NCBI GenBank assembly: GCA_022606425.2
Contig: JAHDVF020000074.1
Span: 124,001-188,000, forward strand
Reading direction: 5' to 3'
DNA length: 64,000 nucleotides
From: Lepidostoma basale
Taxonomy: Eukaryota; Arthropoda; Insecta; Trichoptera; Lepidostomatidae
The notes under the pieces are model-generated. The model ran no database searches, was not told where the DNA came from, and was given only the letters and a program-made list of their open reading frames with translations. The position numbers were made by a program, and so were the translations under genes. This document shows, in pieces, positions 21,345 through 32,917 of the stretch; positions within the stretch are counted from its first letter, which is position 1; each line of letters opens with the position of its first letter.

Positions 21345-21650
21345 AATGAACCCAATAAGAACTTTAAATTATTATTTTTAATTGATTCATAATATTTGTT
21401 ATAACAAAAGCATTGACGTTCCAAAATAAATCTTTATAACATCCGTCAAAACTGATCATATTTGTAAACAATTTTATAATACTCGTATTTTAAGTATGTT
21501 TCACTAAAGAAGGAACGGTTGTCCGAAACATGTCTGATATGTAATTAATTTTTTTTTAAAGTTAGGATTTTATATACAAATTATATAAAAAAGAAAAAGA
21601 CAAATAAAGCATCTACAACACAAAGTATGGCGAATATAGAAGAAAAATAA
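21345..21650 (+). repeat. PLE-B 3' UTR and terminal repeat
   Basis: Sense orientation of the block seen at 17.2 and 42.6 kb: CCAATAAGAACTTTAAATTA...AAAAGCATTGACGTTCCAAA, then the hammerhead-like region and AACACAAAGTATGGCGAATA. The copy is 5'-truncated just downstream of the coding end. Confidence 0.78.
21493..21541 (+). ncRNA. hammerhead-like core, PLE-B
   Basis: TATGTTTCA, CTAAAGA (G5 mutated to A), extra A, GGAA-CGGTT-GTCC, GAAAC-AT-GTC, TGATATGTA. Stem I pairs at eight of nine positions, counting two G-U pairs. The G5 change should abolish cleavage in this copy, but the covarying stem I supports the ribozyme reading for the family. Confidence 0.45.
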
Positions 21651-21685
21651 TGAGATTGATATTTGCCTAGTTAATTAATTAATCA

Positions 21686-21802
21686 GGGATTTTGAACAAT
21701 GGACTGAAACTTTACAATGAACTACCAAAAGACACAAGGAGATTCACTACAACTCCATATAAAATATATCTGAAACAATACATAATTAATAGTAAGATCT
21801 AA
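21686..21802 (+). mobile_element. LINE RT extreme C-terminus (Jockey/CR1-like)
   Basis: The open frame GILNNGLKLYNELPKDTRRF...YKIYLKQYI ends at TAA 21800-21802. 'N-G-L-x-x-YN-x-LP...FK/YK-x-x-LK' is the usual last segment of Jockey/CR1-type RT proteins. It is a very short 5'-truncated copy followed by an AT-rich tail. Confidence 0.55.
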
Positions 21803-21804
21803 AA

Positions 21805-22975
21805 ATGTATCCATATGACCCAATTGGGTTTTTAAAAAATAAAAAATAATAAAATAATAAAATAAAAAATATATATTTTTTTTTTTATGACTGTTAGAAA
21901 TATTTCAATCGATGAGTATGCTAAATCAAAATCAAATTATTTCAAATTTTGTTTGAGTTCTGTCTCAGAATTGGGTTTCAGCCATGAACCATCAAGTAAT
22001 ACTGGCCTTTAGACTACCGGAACAGAATATACAAAATTTGTTTGTTTCAGCCTTTTAGACGCCATTTGGAAATCCATTAAAGGTCTTTCTACATTTCAAC
22101 ACCGTTTTTCGTTGAATTTTTGTATTAAAGTTTAGAATTTACGTTATTTCTTTAAAAGTAAATTGTGTCCATTTAGGAATTGCCTCTCGAAGAAGGCAAA
22201 ATATTTTGCAATGTAAGGAAAGGTAAATGTTTATATTCAGCTTTTGGAATAAATAAAATAAATTAATGCTGAGCAAGTAACCGAAATTAACTGTTAATTT
22301 ATTCTTTTGTGCTGTAGTTAAACTTGGATAGCTGAATACATTAAATTTTCTTAAGCAAGCTAAGTACTCGGGCATATTTATAGTATTTGACGTCTTATTT
22401 TGCGTAACCGGCTTAAAACATTAAATATAACGGAACGAAATAGGGTTAAAAAATGTATTGAATAATAGAAACAACTATAAACAAATCACAATTGGTGCAT
22501 ACGTATAAAAAGGCATTTATATTATGTGTTTATATAATTTCCAGATATTTTATCAATTGAATTATATTTTATAAAGCTCATCAACTTTATCTTAAAGCTT
22601 TTCTGATTAACCTAACCGATTGAATATATAGAAAATTTCAATAATTAAATAATAATAAAATTTGATAAAATATTTCAAATAAGGGCAATCATATTCAAAA
22701 TTTATTTAAGCAATATTATTATAATATGACGCATTAGAATTTTTTTTAATTACTAAAGAATACTTATAATCACTTTGAACGTGTCAAAATGTTTTGAAAT
22801 ATAGGATTTATAATGTTTTGAAAATTAAAAGCTTTATACTTTTTTGTATAATGTTTTAACTGATATTTTTGTCTTCCTAAAATATCAGTTATAACACTAT
22901 ATATAAAATTTACACATAAAACTTAACGTATTTCCCTGCTCCTTTCCCTTCCTATGTAAAAAAAAATGTCCAAGA
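21805..22975. other. unassigned AT-rich stretch
   Basis: No repeat partners or persuasive ORFs. A 78-codon minus ORF at 22139-22375 resembles nothing known to me. Confidence 0.25.
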
Positions 22976-22978
22976 TTT

Positions 22979-23146
22979 GATTTTTTATAGTCACGCGAGT
23001 TTCTACGTCCGTGAAGGATAGATTTTTTATAGTCACGCGAGTTTCTACGTCCGTGAAGGATAGATTTTTTATAGTCACGTGAGTGTCTACGTCCGTGAAG
23101 GATAGATTTTTTATAGTCACGCGAGTTTCTACGTCCGTGAAGGATA
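22979..23146 (-). repeat. 42-bp minisatellite, four units
   Basis: Units begin at 22979, 23021, 23063 and 23105 and run GATTTTTTATAGTCACGCGA, then GTTTCTACGTCCGTGAAGGATA. Units 1, 2 and 4 appear identical; unit 3 has GTGAGTG for GCGAGTT. 42 bp equals 14 codons, so minus-strand ORFs stay open across the array. There are no spacers, so this is not a CRISPR array. Confidence 0.95.
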
Positions 23147-23159
23147 GACTTCACAGATA

Positions 23160-23400
23160 CGAATGACGTCTGATGATGATAATGATAACTGGTAAGAATG
23201 AAAACGCCAGTTTTCTAGAGGTTTTATTATATTTTATGGGAATGACATTTCTAAGGCATTATCAAATTCCCATTATCGCATTATCGAAATTCCCATAAAA
23301 TATAATAAAACCTCAAAAAACTGACAATTTCATTCGTAATGTTTATTTATTATGGGGTTTTACATCATTTTTCAAGAAACAATACATATAACTGATAAGA
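23160..23400. repeat. PLE-type fold-back, family C
   Basis: The left arm TTTTATTATATTTTATGGGAAT and right arm ATTCCCATAAAATATAATAA are inverted. At 23238-23271 the minus strand reads GGGAAT-TTGATAA-TGCCTTA-GAAA-TGTC-ATTCCC. The two sides of a stem I (GGGAAT/ATTCCC) enclose a shortened hammerhead-like core. The right flank GGGGTTTTACATCATTTTTC is the family end. Confidence 0.68.
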
Positions 23401-23930
23401 GTTTTCATATTGTGCTGTGAATTTTTAATAATTACATAAGACGTAGCCACTAAGATTACCTTTGCTCCTTACAAACAGAGTTTCCTGTACACTTAAAGCA
23501 CCACCCTCACTGGCCTCAACCCCCTCGCAGTGACCCCAACCGTGTCACGGGGAGTGATGTACGGTCACCTGCACTGCCCTTACGCCTCAAAGGGGTTACC
23601 ATATCCGTGAGGGATGGGACCATTCCGGCAAACTGGGAGGACACCGTAAAAATGAAAGTTATGGGAACGTATATACATGGATTTTAAACGTAACGGTATT
23701 TTAAATAAACGTGTCAAAGAGGCTGCTGAATCTTTGTGTCAAAGGCAAAATGCAGTTTAAATGAACGGGTGAATATTTTTATACAATCCAGTATTTATTG
23801 TGATAATGAAGTGCACAATGGTGTTCTTGTGCCGACACATTGTTCTTATTCCACGACTAATATTAAAAGATAAAACGGTTACCAGTTGTTTAACAAGTTA
23901 ATATTACTTAAAGTTGTCATCGCAATTAAA
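23400..23930. other. unassigned, with a GC-rich segment 23495-23660
   Basis: CCACCCTCACTGGCCTCAAC...CCATTCCGGCAAACTGGGAG has no repeat partner and no long ORF. A 35-bp LINE-like snippet (AAGTGCACAATGGTGTTCTT, about 23808) is a probable detached piece of the following copy. Confidence 0.3.
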
Positions 23931-23934
23931 AGTC

Positions 23935-24347
23935 TATACAAAAAAGCTAATATGACAGTTGTTTCGACCCTTATGTATGGAAGTGAATAAAGCTGACAAA
24001 ATGAATGGTCAAAATATAACGAATGCATAAGTAATAAGATCTCTTAGACGAATGTGTTGTAAAATTTGTATAAGATAGTAAGCGATTGCAGTGCGAATAA
24101 AAGTGTTATAAATAAAATAATGCAAAGGTCATTTAGTAGGCTTGGATATATGAAAATAATGATTGAACGTAGAATGATAAATTAAGTATACGTTATCGAT
24201 GTAAATGGAATAAGAATAGAGTAAGACTAAGAAAAACGTGGCATGATTATTACAATAAAATATTAAATGCGAGTGCGAGTAGTATATCAGGAATGACAGT
24301 GTGGCGATCCAATCTTTCTGTCTACTTTTTCAGAGAGACAAGCGAAT
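23935..24347 (+). mobile_element. TTAG-tailed LINE, degraded copy
   Basis: Blocks ACCCTTATGTATGGAAGTGA, TCTCTTAGACGAATGTGTTG, GTAAATGGAATAAGAATAGA and TCAGGAATGACAGTGTGGCG are recognisable. The tail is lost after TTTTTCAGAGAGACAAGCG. Confidence 0.8.
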
Positions 24348-24489
24348 TAAGTATGTTCCCGTGTGTTGGATAATCATATTTTTGATATCCTTGTTGTTCC
24401 AAGATCATTACTTGATTCATTTTGTAACTAATTGTTTCACTTACAGAGATAATGTCCCGCCACATTTAACTTTTCAAACATAAAACTAA

Positions 24490-24660
24490 ATCTTTTCTTT
24501 TTTATATACTTTGTATATACAATGCTAACTTAAAAAAAAATTAAATAACATATCGTACATGGTGACAACCGGTCCTTCTTAAGTGAAACATATTTTAAAG
24601 ATACATATTTACAATATTATAAAATTGTTTACAAATATGATCAGTTTTGACAGATTCATT
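24490..24660 (-). repeat. PLE-B terminal repeat
   Basis: TATATACTTTGTATATACAA...GGTGACAACCGGTCCTTCTT...ATATGATCAGTTTTGACAG. On the minus strand CTTAAGA stands for CTGANGA and the GAAAC is destroyed, so this is a dead core. Confidence 0.72.
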
Positions 24661-24779
24661 TCTATTATAAACGTATATTTTAAGATATTTGTTGCCAAAA
24701 GAAGATTTAGAATCAATGTTTACAATTTATTTCCTTTTATGTATATTAAAACAATAATAAAAAAATGAGACATACATTA

Positions 24780-25040
24780 AATAAAAAATAAAAATCAAAT
24801 TATTCTTGATACTCAACGCAAAATGGCTGCAAATTTTATCAAGCGAAATGAAATCATCGATTGCGATACCTAAATTTCGAACCTCCCTTTTTCTATATTG
24901 GCGAGGGTGTTGGCCAGAGATCAAAGTGAGTACTTACCTACCCGGTATATATTGTGTAAGTGCCCCACCTGCGAATTTACGTGTGTACTTCAAGGTATTG
25001 TCTATCGCAATTTCTAATACCCTATACCAGTGGTAGGAAA
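24780..25040. other. unassigned non-repeated stretch
   Basis: GC-balanced sequence with ORFs of 65-76 codons on both strands, none recognisable. There are splice-like GTGAGT and GTAAGT sites at 24926 and 24955, but no supporting coding context. Confidence 0.25.
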
Positions 25041-25107
25041 GGAAATATTTAAAAAATTGAAATTGTATTTAAATTCAAATATTGGTTAATAAGATACATT
25101 ACAGGTA

Positions 25108-25302
25108 ACGTGAATGAAAAAATAAGTCGAGTTAATCCAAGAAAGACATTATATAACCAAATGAATCGAATTCGGAAGAATCGGCGAGTGTTCGTGTCAT
25201 GGTATGTAAAATTAGAAGATGGGCAAGAGTTATGGCAGGATAGAACAGTGTGGCAGTCTATCCGATCTACCTACACCTCCGGAAAAACAGAACGATTGCT
25301 TT
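25108..25302 (+). mobile_element. TTAG-tailed LINE, short copy
   Basis: It encodes NPRKTLYNQMNRI, RKNRRVF, and DRTVWQSIRSTYTSGKT, the counterpart of the terminal VWxSILSAYPFGET block. The tail is lost. Confidence 0.75.
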
Positions 25303-25684
25303 ATTTAATTTAAAAGAGAACTTAAAGGAATAATGATAATTTAACGAAGCGTTAAAATAACATTATGTTTTTATATGTAGATATTGAAAACTAATATATG
25401 TAATTTAAAAAATGTATATTTGAATGAATTGCTAATTTAATTCAAAAAAATATTTTTAGTGCTGCTTCTGCATAACTCCAAATAACATTTATAAAATATA
25501 AAACTCAATACACAAGATATTTGAGTTACTTATATTATGTCCAAGAATGCATATAAGTAACATACAAAACTCACCAGAGATTTAAAAAAAATTACATTTA
25601 AGTTAAAAAAAAAAAAAAAAATTTTAAGCTGGTTTTTGAAATTTCTTTTTGACGTTAATTGAAACAATAATAATTAACATATTC

Positions 25685-25800
25685 CAATACAAATGTATTT
25701 CTAATATTTTTATATCTAGTGTTAATCCACTAGTTCCTCTAGTTTTTACCGGTTTCCGTAGCTGCAGAAATTAATCGAAACCATGAAATAAAACTATTTT
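25685..25800 (-). repeat. PLE-type repeat, family E, degraded
   Basis: TGTTAATCCACTAG...TTTTTACCGGTTTCCGTAGCTGCAG resembles the family E arms at 15.25 kb and 0.36 kb. A GAAAC-CG-GT remnant lies on the minus strand. Confidence 0.4.
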
Positions 25801-27290
25801 TTTAATTATAATTATTGTTTTTATTCTCTTGCTTAAAAACATTATTGAGGTGAATAAAAAATTGTTTCAGAAAATTGATAAGTACTACATAAATATGCAA
25901 TTTTTTAAAATCAAATTAAGATTTATTTAAAGACTTTAAAAGCTCTATTATTTTGACGTGATAAAAACTCGCAACATTTTATATATCTAAATGTTTTGTC
26001 TAATTGAATTTACATAGTTGACTCTTATTTTATAAATCTACCAAAGCGAAAATAAAATGTAGATATGCAAAGAACAGAAAACGTTTTAGGGTAGATTTTT
26101 ATTGAATTTCATCCGTGTTTGAAAATTCATATGAAGGGGAGGAAGATAATTGAATAAAGGAGTCTTTTGTTAAAAAATAAAATCATGGATATGCTTTTAA
26201 GGCTAAATCTTATAATAACAACCCTTAGTACAATGGCATTTCAGCTCAATGACATTAACCTTTCCATTCAGCGCCAAGGGGGGAGGAAGCCAGCAAGAGT
26301 CTGTTCCAATTAAACTCTAAGCTCTTATTTAATTTTCAATTTTGCTTTGAAACACACCACTTAAAATAAATTTATGAAAAACATTAACATTGCCTGGAGC
26401 ATTTATTGTTTTTTTTTTTTACGAAAAATATTCTTTCACTGGCTTAAAAATACTATAATACCTTAATAGTCTTAAAAAAAACTTTTTATGATTAAAATAA
26501 TATTAAATTTTTCTGAATCACAAATCCTTAGAATAAACCACAAATAGCAACGTCGTTTATTATTTTTATTCTAGGATTTTCTTTTATCCGGATTTTACAA
26601 AAAAAAAATAACATTCTATTTCTCATACGAAACAATTAAACTGTGCTGTAAAAAAAAAATTATGTCTTGTTTTAACAATACCTAATATAATTGTTTAAAC
26701 TACTAACGGGTTTGGTTCCAATCCTAGATTCATTAGAATAATAAGGCAAACTTACAAAAGACAAATCGGTTGTATATTTTAAAAACTTTCAATGAGTATT
26801 TAGTAGACGTTGTCGACTTTGATGATTGGTGATGTCGTAGAACAAAATACATTTTGACTGAATATTTAATTTGGCATGTTCTAAAACAACCTTAACAATG
26901 GAAATACCAGTACGTAAAGCAATCTCATAACAATAAGATATTACTTCAGATGATGACATATATTTTGTGATACTCGCATTTCGCCTCAAATTCTAAATAA
27001 AAGTGTTTTTTTATTGATTCACATTACATATAGAATTAATATTTAGTTCTAATAAATATAATGGGCTATTTTGCATTTTGCACGCTGAGAAACCAGGATT
27101 AAATAATTATTACAATTTTGGATTATGATTGGGCACAGAAAACAATAAATTAAAGTATATACAGTAAGAGCAACAAATTCAATAACCAATGTGAGATAAC
27201 CTAACCTCAAAACGAATTACATTACCACAAGCGTGTTAAGACAAAAGTAATAAAATTTTGAAGTAATCGGGTTTTGGCGTTGCCATGTAT
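25800..27290. other. unassigned AT-rich stretch
   Basis: No recognised element. A minus ORF of 66 codons (26789-26989) has no family resemblance. Confidence 0.25.
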
Positions 27291-27720
27291 TTTTTTAGTA
27301 AAAAAATTCACATAATTTAATTGGTAGATAGCCCTGGGGTCGCCGCCTCTGCTTTTATATTGGTACGCGGGCTGGATACCTACCCACTTTTCAAACGCCG
27401 ATACGCCACGGTTCGAAATTTAAAAAAAAAATGTCATAAAATTTAATTCCACTTTCGAAATAGCCACCGGGCCAGAGACAAAGTCCGCGTAGGTAAATCA
27501 AAGCGAGGCCATTTTGTGTATGCCTTTTAGAAGCGAAGCAATTTTGGGCGGGAACTTTCATTCCAAATTCATCGAACTCGCTTTTTTAATATTAGAGATC
27601 AAAGTGGACTATCAGGAATTAAAACGGCAGCAATGTGTGAGTGGATTGGTCTTGTCAAAATCTAAGTATTTACATGTATGTGTGAAGGTAAAAATAATAC
27701 ATCATCGTGATTAATAAAAA
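27290..27720. other. unassigned GC-balanced stretch
   Basis: GCCCTGGGGTCGCCGCCTCT and GGTACGCGGGCTGGATACCT are unlike the AT-rich surroundings. A 66-codon ORF at 27514-27714 is unremarkable. No repeat partner is visible. Confidence 0.25.
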
Positions 27721-27878
27721 AATGTTTAGTATGACTAGGAGCTTAATAATCTAAAAAAGCTTGTTTCTCGAGTAATCATTTTATCATGAACAAAATTAAA
27801 GTGAATCATAAATATCGGTACCATGTAAAAAAAAAATTATTTTAATCTTATCCGTTAAAAATTAAAAAATATTAAATA

Positions 27879-27945
27879 AATAAAACGCTTTGAATTTAAC
27901 CACGGTATGGTATCCATACCGTGGTAAATTACAAAGTGTTTTATT
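27879..27945. repeat. near-perfect palindrome
   Basis: ACCACGGTATGG, the 3-base spacer TAT, then CCATACCGTGGT. Pairing extends outward with one or two gaps to about 30 bp per arm (AATAAAACGCTTT / AAAGTGTTTTATT). It may be a small MITE or fold-back end. Confidence 0.8.
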
Positions 27946-28234
27946 ATTATTATTTTTTTAATGTCTAGCCACACTAGTGATTGCATTATATGAAAAAAAA
28001 TTATAAATTATGTATAGAGTTTATAAATTCTACATTCTTTTTTCAATTATTCTTATGAAGTCTACGAACCATCTTAGTGAACCTTCTATGATTTTGTTAT
28101 TAATAACACACCATCACGCATTTCTAACGGAAGATAGGGGTCGTAATTATGGTCTCCCTCGATATATTATACTTTTCACACTACTTTTATATAATATTAA
28201 GCCATTCATTGAATTATATGTATAATATTTCTTG

Positions 28235-28460
28235 ATCAGTGATGTAAAAATCCGTATTAAATAATTAATGCGAATGAAAAATTCTGTTTTTTAGAAGTCA
28301 TATTAAAATTTATGGAAATAATAAGACATTGGATAATCTGAAAATGTATTTTTGTTTCTTGAACATGATAGAAATCTCCGTATAAAATAATTAACTGAAA
28401 ATATAGCGTATTAAAGAATAAAATGTTCCTCCTTGCTAAGGCATTATAAAATGCCAAATT
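28235..28460. repeat. PLE-type repeat, family C, partial
   Basis: GTGATGTAAAAATCCGTATTAAATAATTAA..CGAATGAAAA is the family C end. A second related piece (ATCTCCGTATAAAATAATTA) follows about 125 bp later, then CTTGCTAAGGCATTATAAAA. Confidence 0.55.
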
Positions 28461-28529
28461 TGACATTCCGTCGTTAAGTACACTATCAAAACATAAATGA
28501 ATAAAAAAACTCCATGTTTTTTTTAAATT

Positions 28530-28790
28530 AATAAGTAGAGAGAATAGATCGCCATACTCACTATTCTGACAATATTTATAAGCTTCGTCTAGATTTATAT
28601 ATCAAGTCACTTTGATTCTTCACTTATAAAATAGCCGACATTTAAAGTTGAAATATACTTCAAATTCGTAGAGGTATTCAATCATATATCCTTTCATATC
28701 TTATTTTCACGAATTAATCTTATTATTATTTCATTTCAATTATTTATATCCCACTTTCATCTTCGTTTAGCAGCTTATACATATATACAT
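28530..28790 (-). mobile_element. possible TTAG-tailed LINE, strongly diverged
   Basis: AGTAGAGAGAATAGATCGCC and the later CCCACTTTCATCTTCGTTTAGCAGCTT resemble the complement of the family C-terminus (compare 12180 and 11905). Too degraded to be sure. Confidence 0.35.
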
Positions 28791-28842
28791 AACAACATAC
28801 ATACATAAAGTTGAAACAAAATTTCATTATATACTACAAATG

Positions 28843-29215
28843 GGTCCAGAGAACGGCATTTGACACTGTTTGGGGCCAATAGATTTTGAATATTGAGCGA
28901 AGGCATCTATTTATAAACATGGCAGGCGAAAAGCCAATTAGAGAACAAGTCGCTGGGCGCAAATGGCAGTGGATCGGTCACACTCTGAGACGGAACCCAG
29001 CCTGCATCGATCAGGGCGCACTAGACTGGTCCTCTATGGGGGGAATAAGAAAGCGAGGCAGACCTAGAGCCACCTGGAGAAGAACCCTGCAGGACGAGGT
29101 TAAGGCAGCAGGCCTCACTTGGGATGATGTTAAGCATCAGACATGCGATAGAGTCGGGTGGAGAAGATTCCTTGAGGCCCTATGCACCACGGAGGTGTGA
29201 CAGGACAAAAAGAAG
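28843..29215 (+). mobile_element. LINE-G copy 1, 5' segment inverted
   Basis: From the ATG at 28919 a clean frame runs to 29200: MAGEKPIREQVAGRKWQWIGHTLRR..., ALDWSSMGG, KRGRPRATWRRTLQDEV, WDDVKHQTCDRVGWRRFLEALC. A GAAGAAGA tail follows. The preceding 76 bp (28843-28918) are the exact-length reverse complement of the segment that precedes the same ATG in copy 2 (41071-41146). A 5'-terminal inversion like this is the known outcome of twin priming during LINE integration. Confidence 0.88.
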
Positions 29216-29955
29216 AAGAGAAGAAGAAGACGACAATTTATGCTCCAATATTTAATGTGTATTATTGCTGTCAATAATGCTAAATTAATATTTAATTTAA
29301 ACATTATTATTGTTTTGATTACATTGTATTATATTTAAGCTTGCATTTTTCATATTAAACTCATTTTAACCAAAAGAAACACTCTAATTTAGATTTTATT
29401 CAAGGAGTTACCTAGACGAATGAATGTAGCTAGGATTTTATATGCTTTATATTTCATTCTGACATTGAATGATTATTTCAGATTAATTTCATGAAAATAT
29501 TCATAGGAATAGGAGAAAGTAATTTGGATTTTTTCGGTCATTAGTCATAAACGTGTAAAGATTAATTTCTCGAATAAAAACACCTCACTCCATTTATTCT
29601 ATGCCTCATAGACTAACCTTAAAAAGCTCCACAGAGGTTATACAACCAATTTGCACGTGAAAGATAAAGAGTATTTGTGGCTATTATGAAATTACAGTTT
29701 TTTTTTAGATCAAAGCTATTCATCTTTGAATCTTTTAAATTTAAATTAACACACGTGTTTTTAATTAATATCGAATTTCTTTTTCTAGATAATGCCTTTT
29801 ACATCATTATTAATATATTTGAAACCAATACGATCGTTATAATTATCATTACAAATGGACAAAACGATATTTTATTTAATTTTTTCGAAGTAATTTAATG
29901 ACTTATATTTTATTTAAATATGTATGGTATTATTTATTTTCAAAAAATTAATATG
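29215..29955. other. unassigned AT-rich stretch
   Basis: No repeat partner. A 73-codon plus ORF (29677-29898) is hydrophobic by composition only. Confidence 0.25.
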
Positions 29956-30165
29956 AAAGAAAATCTCTGTTTTCTAGAAGTTTTATACTATTTTATGTGA
30001 ATAGCATGTTTCGCTTGTCTAAGGCATGTTCAAATGCGTCACGTAAAATATGTCATTCACATAAAATATAGTAAAACTTCTAGACAACAAACGTTTTCAC
30101 TCGTATAAATCATTTGATACGGAGTTTTTCATAATTGTTTAAGAAATAATTAATCGTGTTAAATT
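29955..30165. repeat. PLE-type fold-back, family C
   Basis: TTTCTAGAAGTTTTATACTATTTTATGTGAAT and the inverse ATTCACATAAAATATAGTAAAACTTCTAGA form the arms. Between them the minus strand reads TTTGAACATGCCTTAGACAAGC-GAAAC-AT-GCT. The right end is GATACGGAGTTTTTCATAAT. Confidence 0.72.
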
Positions 30166-30169
30166 GAAT

Positions 30170-31145
30170 TCAAGATTAAATCACTTCTATAAATTGAAAT
30201 AGCTTTAATTTTGTATTATTCTATACAATGTTATTTTTTAAAAACAATTAGTTATAAAATATATTATATTTATTATATTTAGAATCATTCATAACTTTCA
30301 ATATATTCCCATTATCGTTATATTTTAAATGAGACACACTATCTTAATTATCTCACCTAAAATAAATATTTCTATCTACATGCTAATTCTTAAATAAGGA
30401 TAACATTCACATTTATTAAATACATGAATTTACGTAAACGGAATCTTGAATTTATATGACACGTAAATATACATGTATATGGAGTTGGCTCATCGAAATA
30501 ATTCACGGTGGAAATAGTTAAGATATAAGTTAACAAAAATGCTCTTCTGTATAAACTATCCCATTTGTCAGTGATAAAATACGCACAGGTGGCAATTTTC
30601 ATATTCATATTATAAATGCAAAGAAAATTCCAGAAGACATTTTTATAGTTTAAATTTTCAAGATCTTCAAACGCGTATTTATTTTAATATGTAAAAAAAA
30701 ATATACGAAATTTTCCCTTGCTAGTGATGATGAAAACTTTGTAAATGCTCTGAAAGCACGTACATCAAATCAAATCATCTTCTTTTCTTATAGTTTTTGG
30801 GAAATATTACTTACTCAAAAGGTATACTTCGCAGAAGTATTAGAATATTTTTGGATGCAAAGCCATTTTTATTTCAACCTGGTTTGACATCTCGACACAA
30901 AGCAAGCAAAGAGACTTAAAAGCCCACACGTAAAATAAATGAGATTCTAGTTGAAGAAAACAGATATTCCTAAAATGTATGGGATTTCTTTGACGAAGTA
31001 AAAATATTATCGAAAGGTCATATACGAGTACATAATGATCAAAACATTATAGTTTTTTTTTATAAATGAAAACAAAGTAAGCGCAACCATCTTTTATGAA
31101 ATGAAAGGTCTTATTAAAAAATCAATGGAAATGAAAGTAGTCTTT
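30170..31145. other. unassigned AT-rich stretch
   Basis: Nothing recognisable apart from an AAATCAAATC motif at 30767. A 72-codon minus ORF (30390-30608) is not persuasive. Confidence 0.25.
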
Positions 31146-31149
31146 ATTA

Positions 31150-31250
31150 TCATTTTTTTTTGGGAACTTGAGTATATCCGCGAACCTGTTTTCTTCGACC
31201 GAAGTTTGGGAAAACGTTGCAGTATCCATCTTCAGGGTAGTTTCTAACGA
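31150..31250 (-). repeat. PLE-type terminal repeat, family H, single arm
   Basis: Minus strand: CTGAAGA-T-GGATACTGCAACGTTTTCC-CAAAC-TTCG-GTC. It is the counterpart of the family H fold-back at 34740-34990 (GGAGA...TCTCC hairpin, GAAAC-GTCG-GTC). GAAAC has become CAAAC here. Confidence 0.6.
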
Positions 31251-31254
31251 TTTT

Positions 31255-32750
31255 TGATTACGATTGACTTCGGCAGCTTATTGCAATAAAATAAGTGAAG
31301 AAATTGAATCATGTAATTGAATTTAGGTCAAGAAATTTCACTGTCATATCTTTAATTAATTAGATTTCGTTAAAAAAATCATGTTTGATAGCAAATAACT
31401 TTTCTTTATTTGAATCAGTATTGACAGTTAACGTACATTTAGTTTATCGAAAATAAACAATCTCAATTTTTTGGATAAACCAGTTGGTGAAAGTAAAATA
31501 CATTCGAATCATTCCAAAAAATATACTTAACAATTTGGGGAAAAAAGGTATTTAAATCATAAGAAATATATACATTTAATTTCTTTAGGACTTAACTCAT
31601 TGCACTTTTGGGGTAAAGATCTTACTATGCAGAAGTTTGCAGCTTCTCAAGAGCGTGTTAAGTGACACAAGTAATAACAGAACACGTCTAGACTGTTAAA
31701 ACTTTTCATTCGAAGCAGTGAATTTTTATTTAACAAAAGTATACGAGCTTCCAAGAGCAGATGTGCTCTGACGTCAATGTTCTTAAGGTTTTAATCTCTT
31801 TGTATTTTAATAAAGAATATTAGAATATATTATTTTGATCATAATATTTTTATATCATAATAATTTATTTATCGATTTTTTTTAAGAAAATAATATTTAA
31901 CAAAAAATAGTTTTTGTTTACAATTTAGTTTTATATTTAGAACTAGAATTGCATAATAATTATATAATCGACTTAGAAGGAATCGCGTGTTAACGAGGTT
32001 ATAAATGTCCACACCCAAATAATAGTTCCGCAAGAAGACTAAACTAGTCCAACATAAATTTAAAAAATTGAATTAAAAAATTTAAACGAGTATATAGAAT
32101 TATTTCGTAAATAAAAATGCAACTCTTGTAAAATAAAACCAAAACAATTAATAACAATTTTTTTATTAAATAAGATAATTCACTTAAATTTCGTACATTG
32201 TTCTAATACTTCATTTATTATGTTTATAAACAGAATTATTGTTTTAAGTACAAAAGATAAATAGATACGATTTTGATTCTGCTACGTTAAAGGAAATGCT
32301 ACATGACATTTGTGTATAATTCTGAGAAATTCTGAAATGACCTTTGTTAGCTAGCTAATGGTTATGTTTTTTTAGATAAAACACATTCAATTGAAACGCT
32401 TTGCACTAAATATTATATATTTTTAATGGAAATTAAAAAAAATATATAAGAACTAAATGTTTCCATAAATAAATGTGAATATTTCATAATTTTTTGTGTA
32501 CAAATAGTTTGTGGGATAAAATACTATGAGACAGTATTTAATTTTTTATTTTTAGACGGGAATTTTCATAAATTGTTATATTTGATAATCATCCGATGAA
32601 ATATAGTATATCGAATTTCCCGAATATCTACGCTTTACTCAATATTTAATATAAGGCTTCTACGTAATTGTTAGAAAATTCGCCTTATGAAAGTAAGGTT
32701 CAGTCCAATTTATAATTGAAACTAACGTTGTAATACTTCACATTGTAAAA
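31255..32750. other. unassigned AT-rich stretch
   Basis: No recognised elements. GC rises slightly at 31600-31790 without a coding signal. Confidence 0.25.
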
Positions 32751-32912
32751 ATATGATGAAAACGTCTGTTTTCCAGAAGTTATATCATATGTTATATGAG
32801 TGAAATTTTTCTTTACCAAATCATTTAGAAGTGCGAAACATTCCAGGTCATTCCATAAAAAAAACTTAATAAAACCCTTAGAAGACAGACGATGTAAACA
32901 TTCATATTATTA
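32750..32912. repeat. PLE-type fold-back, family C
   Basis: AACGTCTGTTTTCCAGAAGTTATAT...CATTTAGAAGTGCGAAACATTCCAGGTCATTCCATAAA...AGACAGACGATGTAAACATTC. GAAAC is retained and the remaining core is degraded. The TTAG-tailed LINE at 32918 follows directly. Confidence 0.6.
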
Positions 32913-32917
32913 AATAA

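Noticed and set aside
22979..23146. CRISPR-like array
   Set aside because: The 42-bp units are directly adjacent without spacers, in a eukaryotic repeat context. It is a minisatellite.
24926..24960. Exon with GTGAGT/GTAAGT donor sites
   Set aside because: Isolated donor-like hexamers with no coding frame or acceptor; expected by chance over 64 kb.
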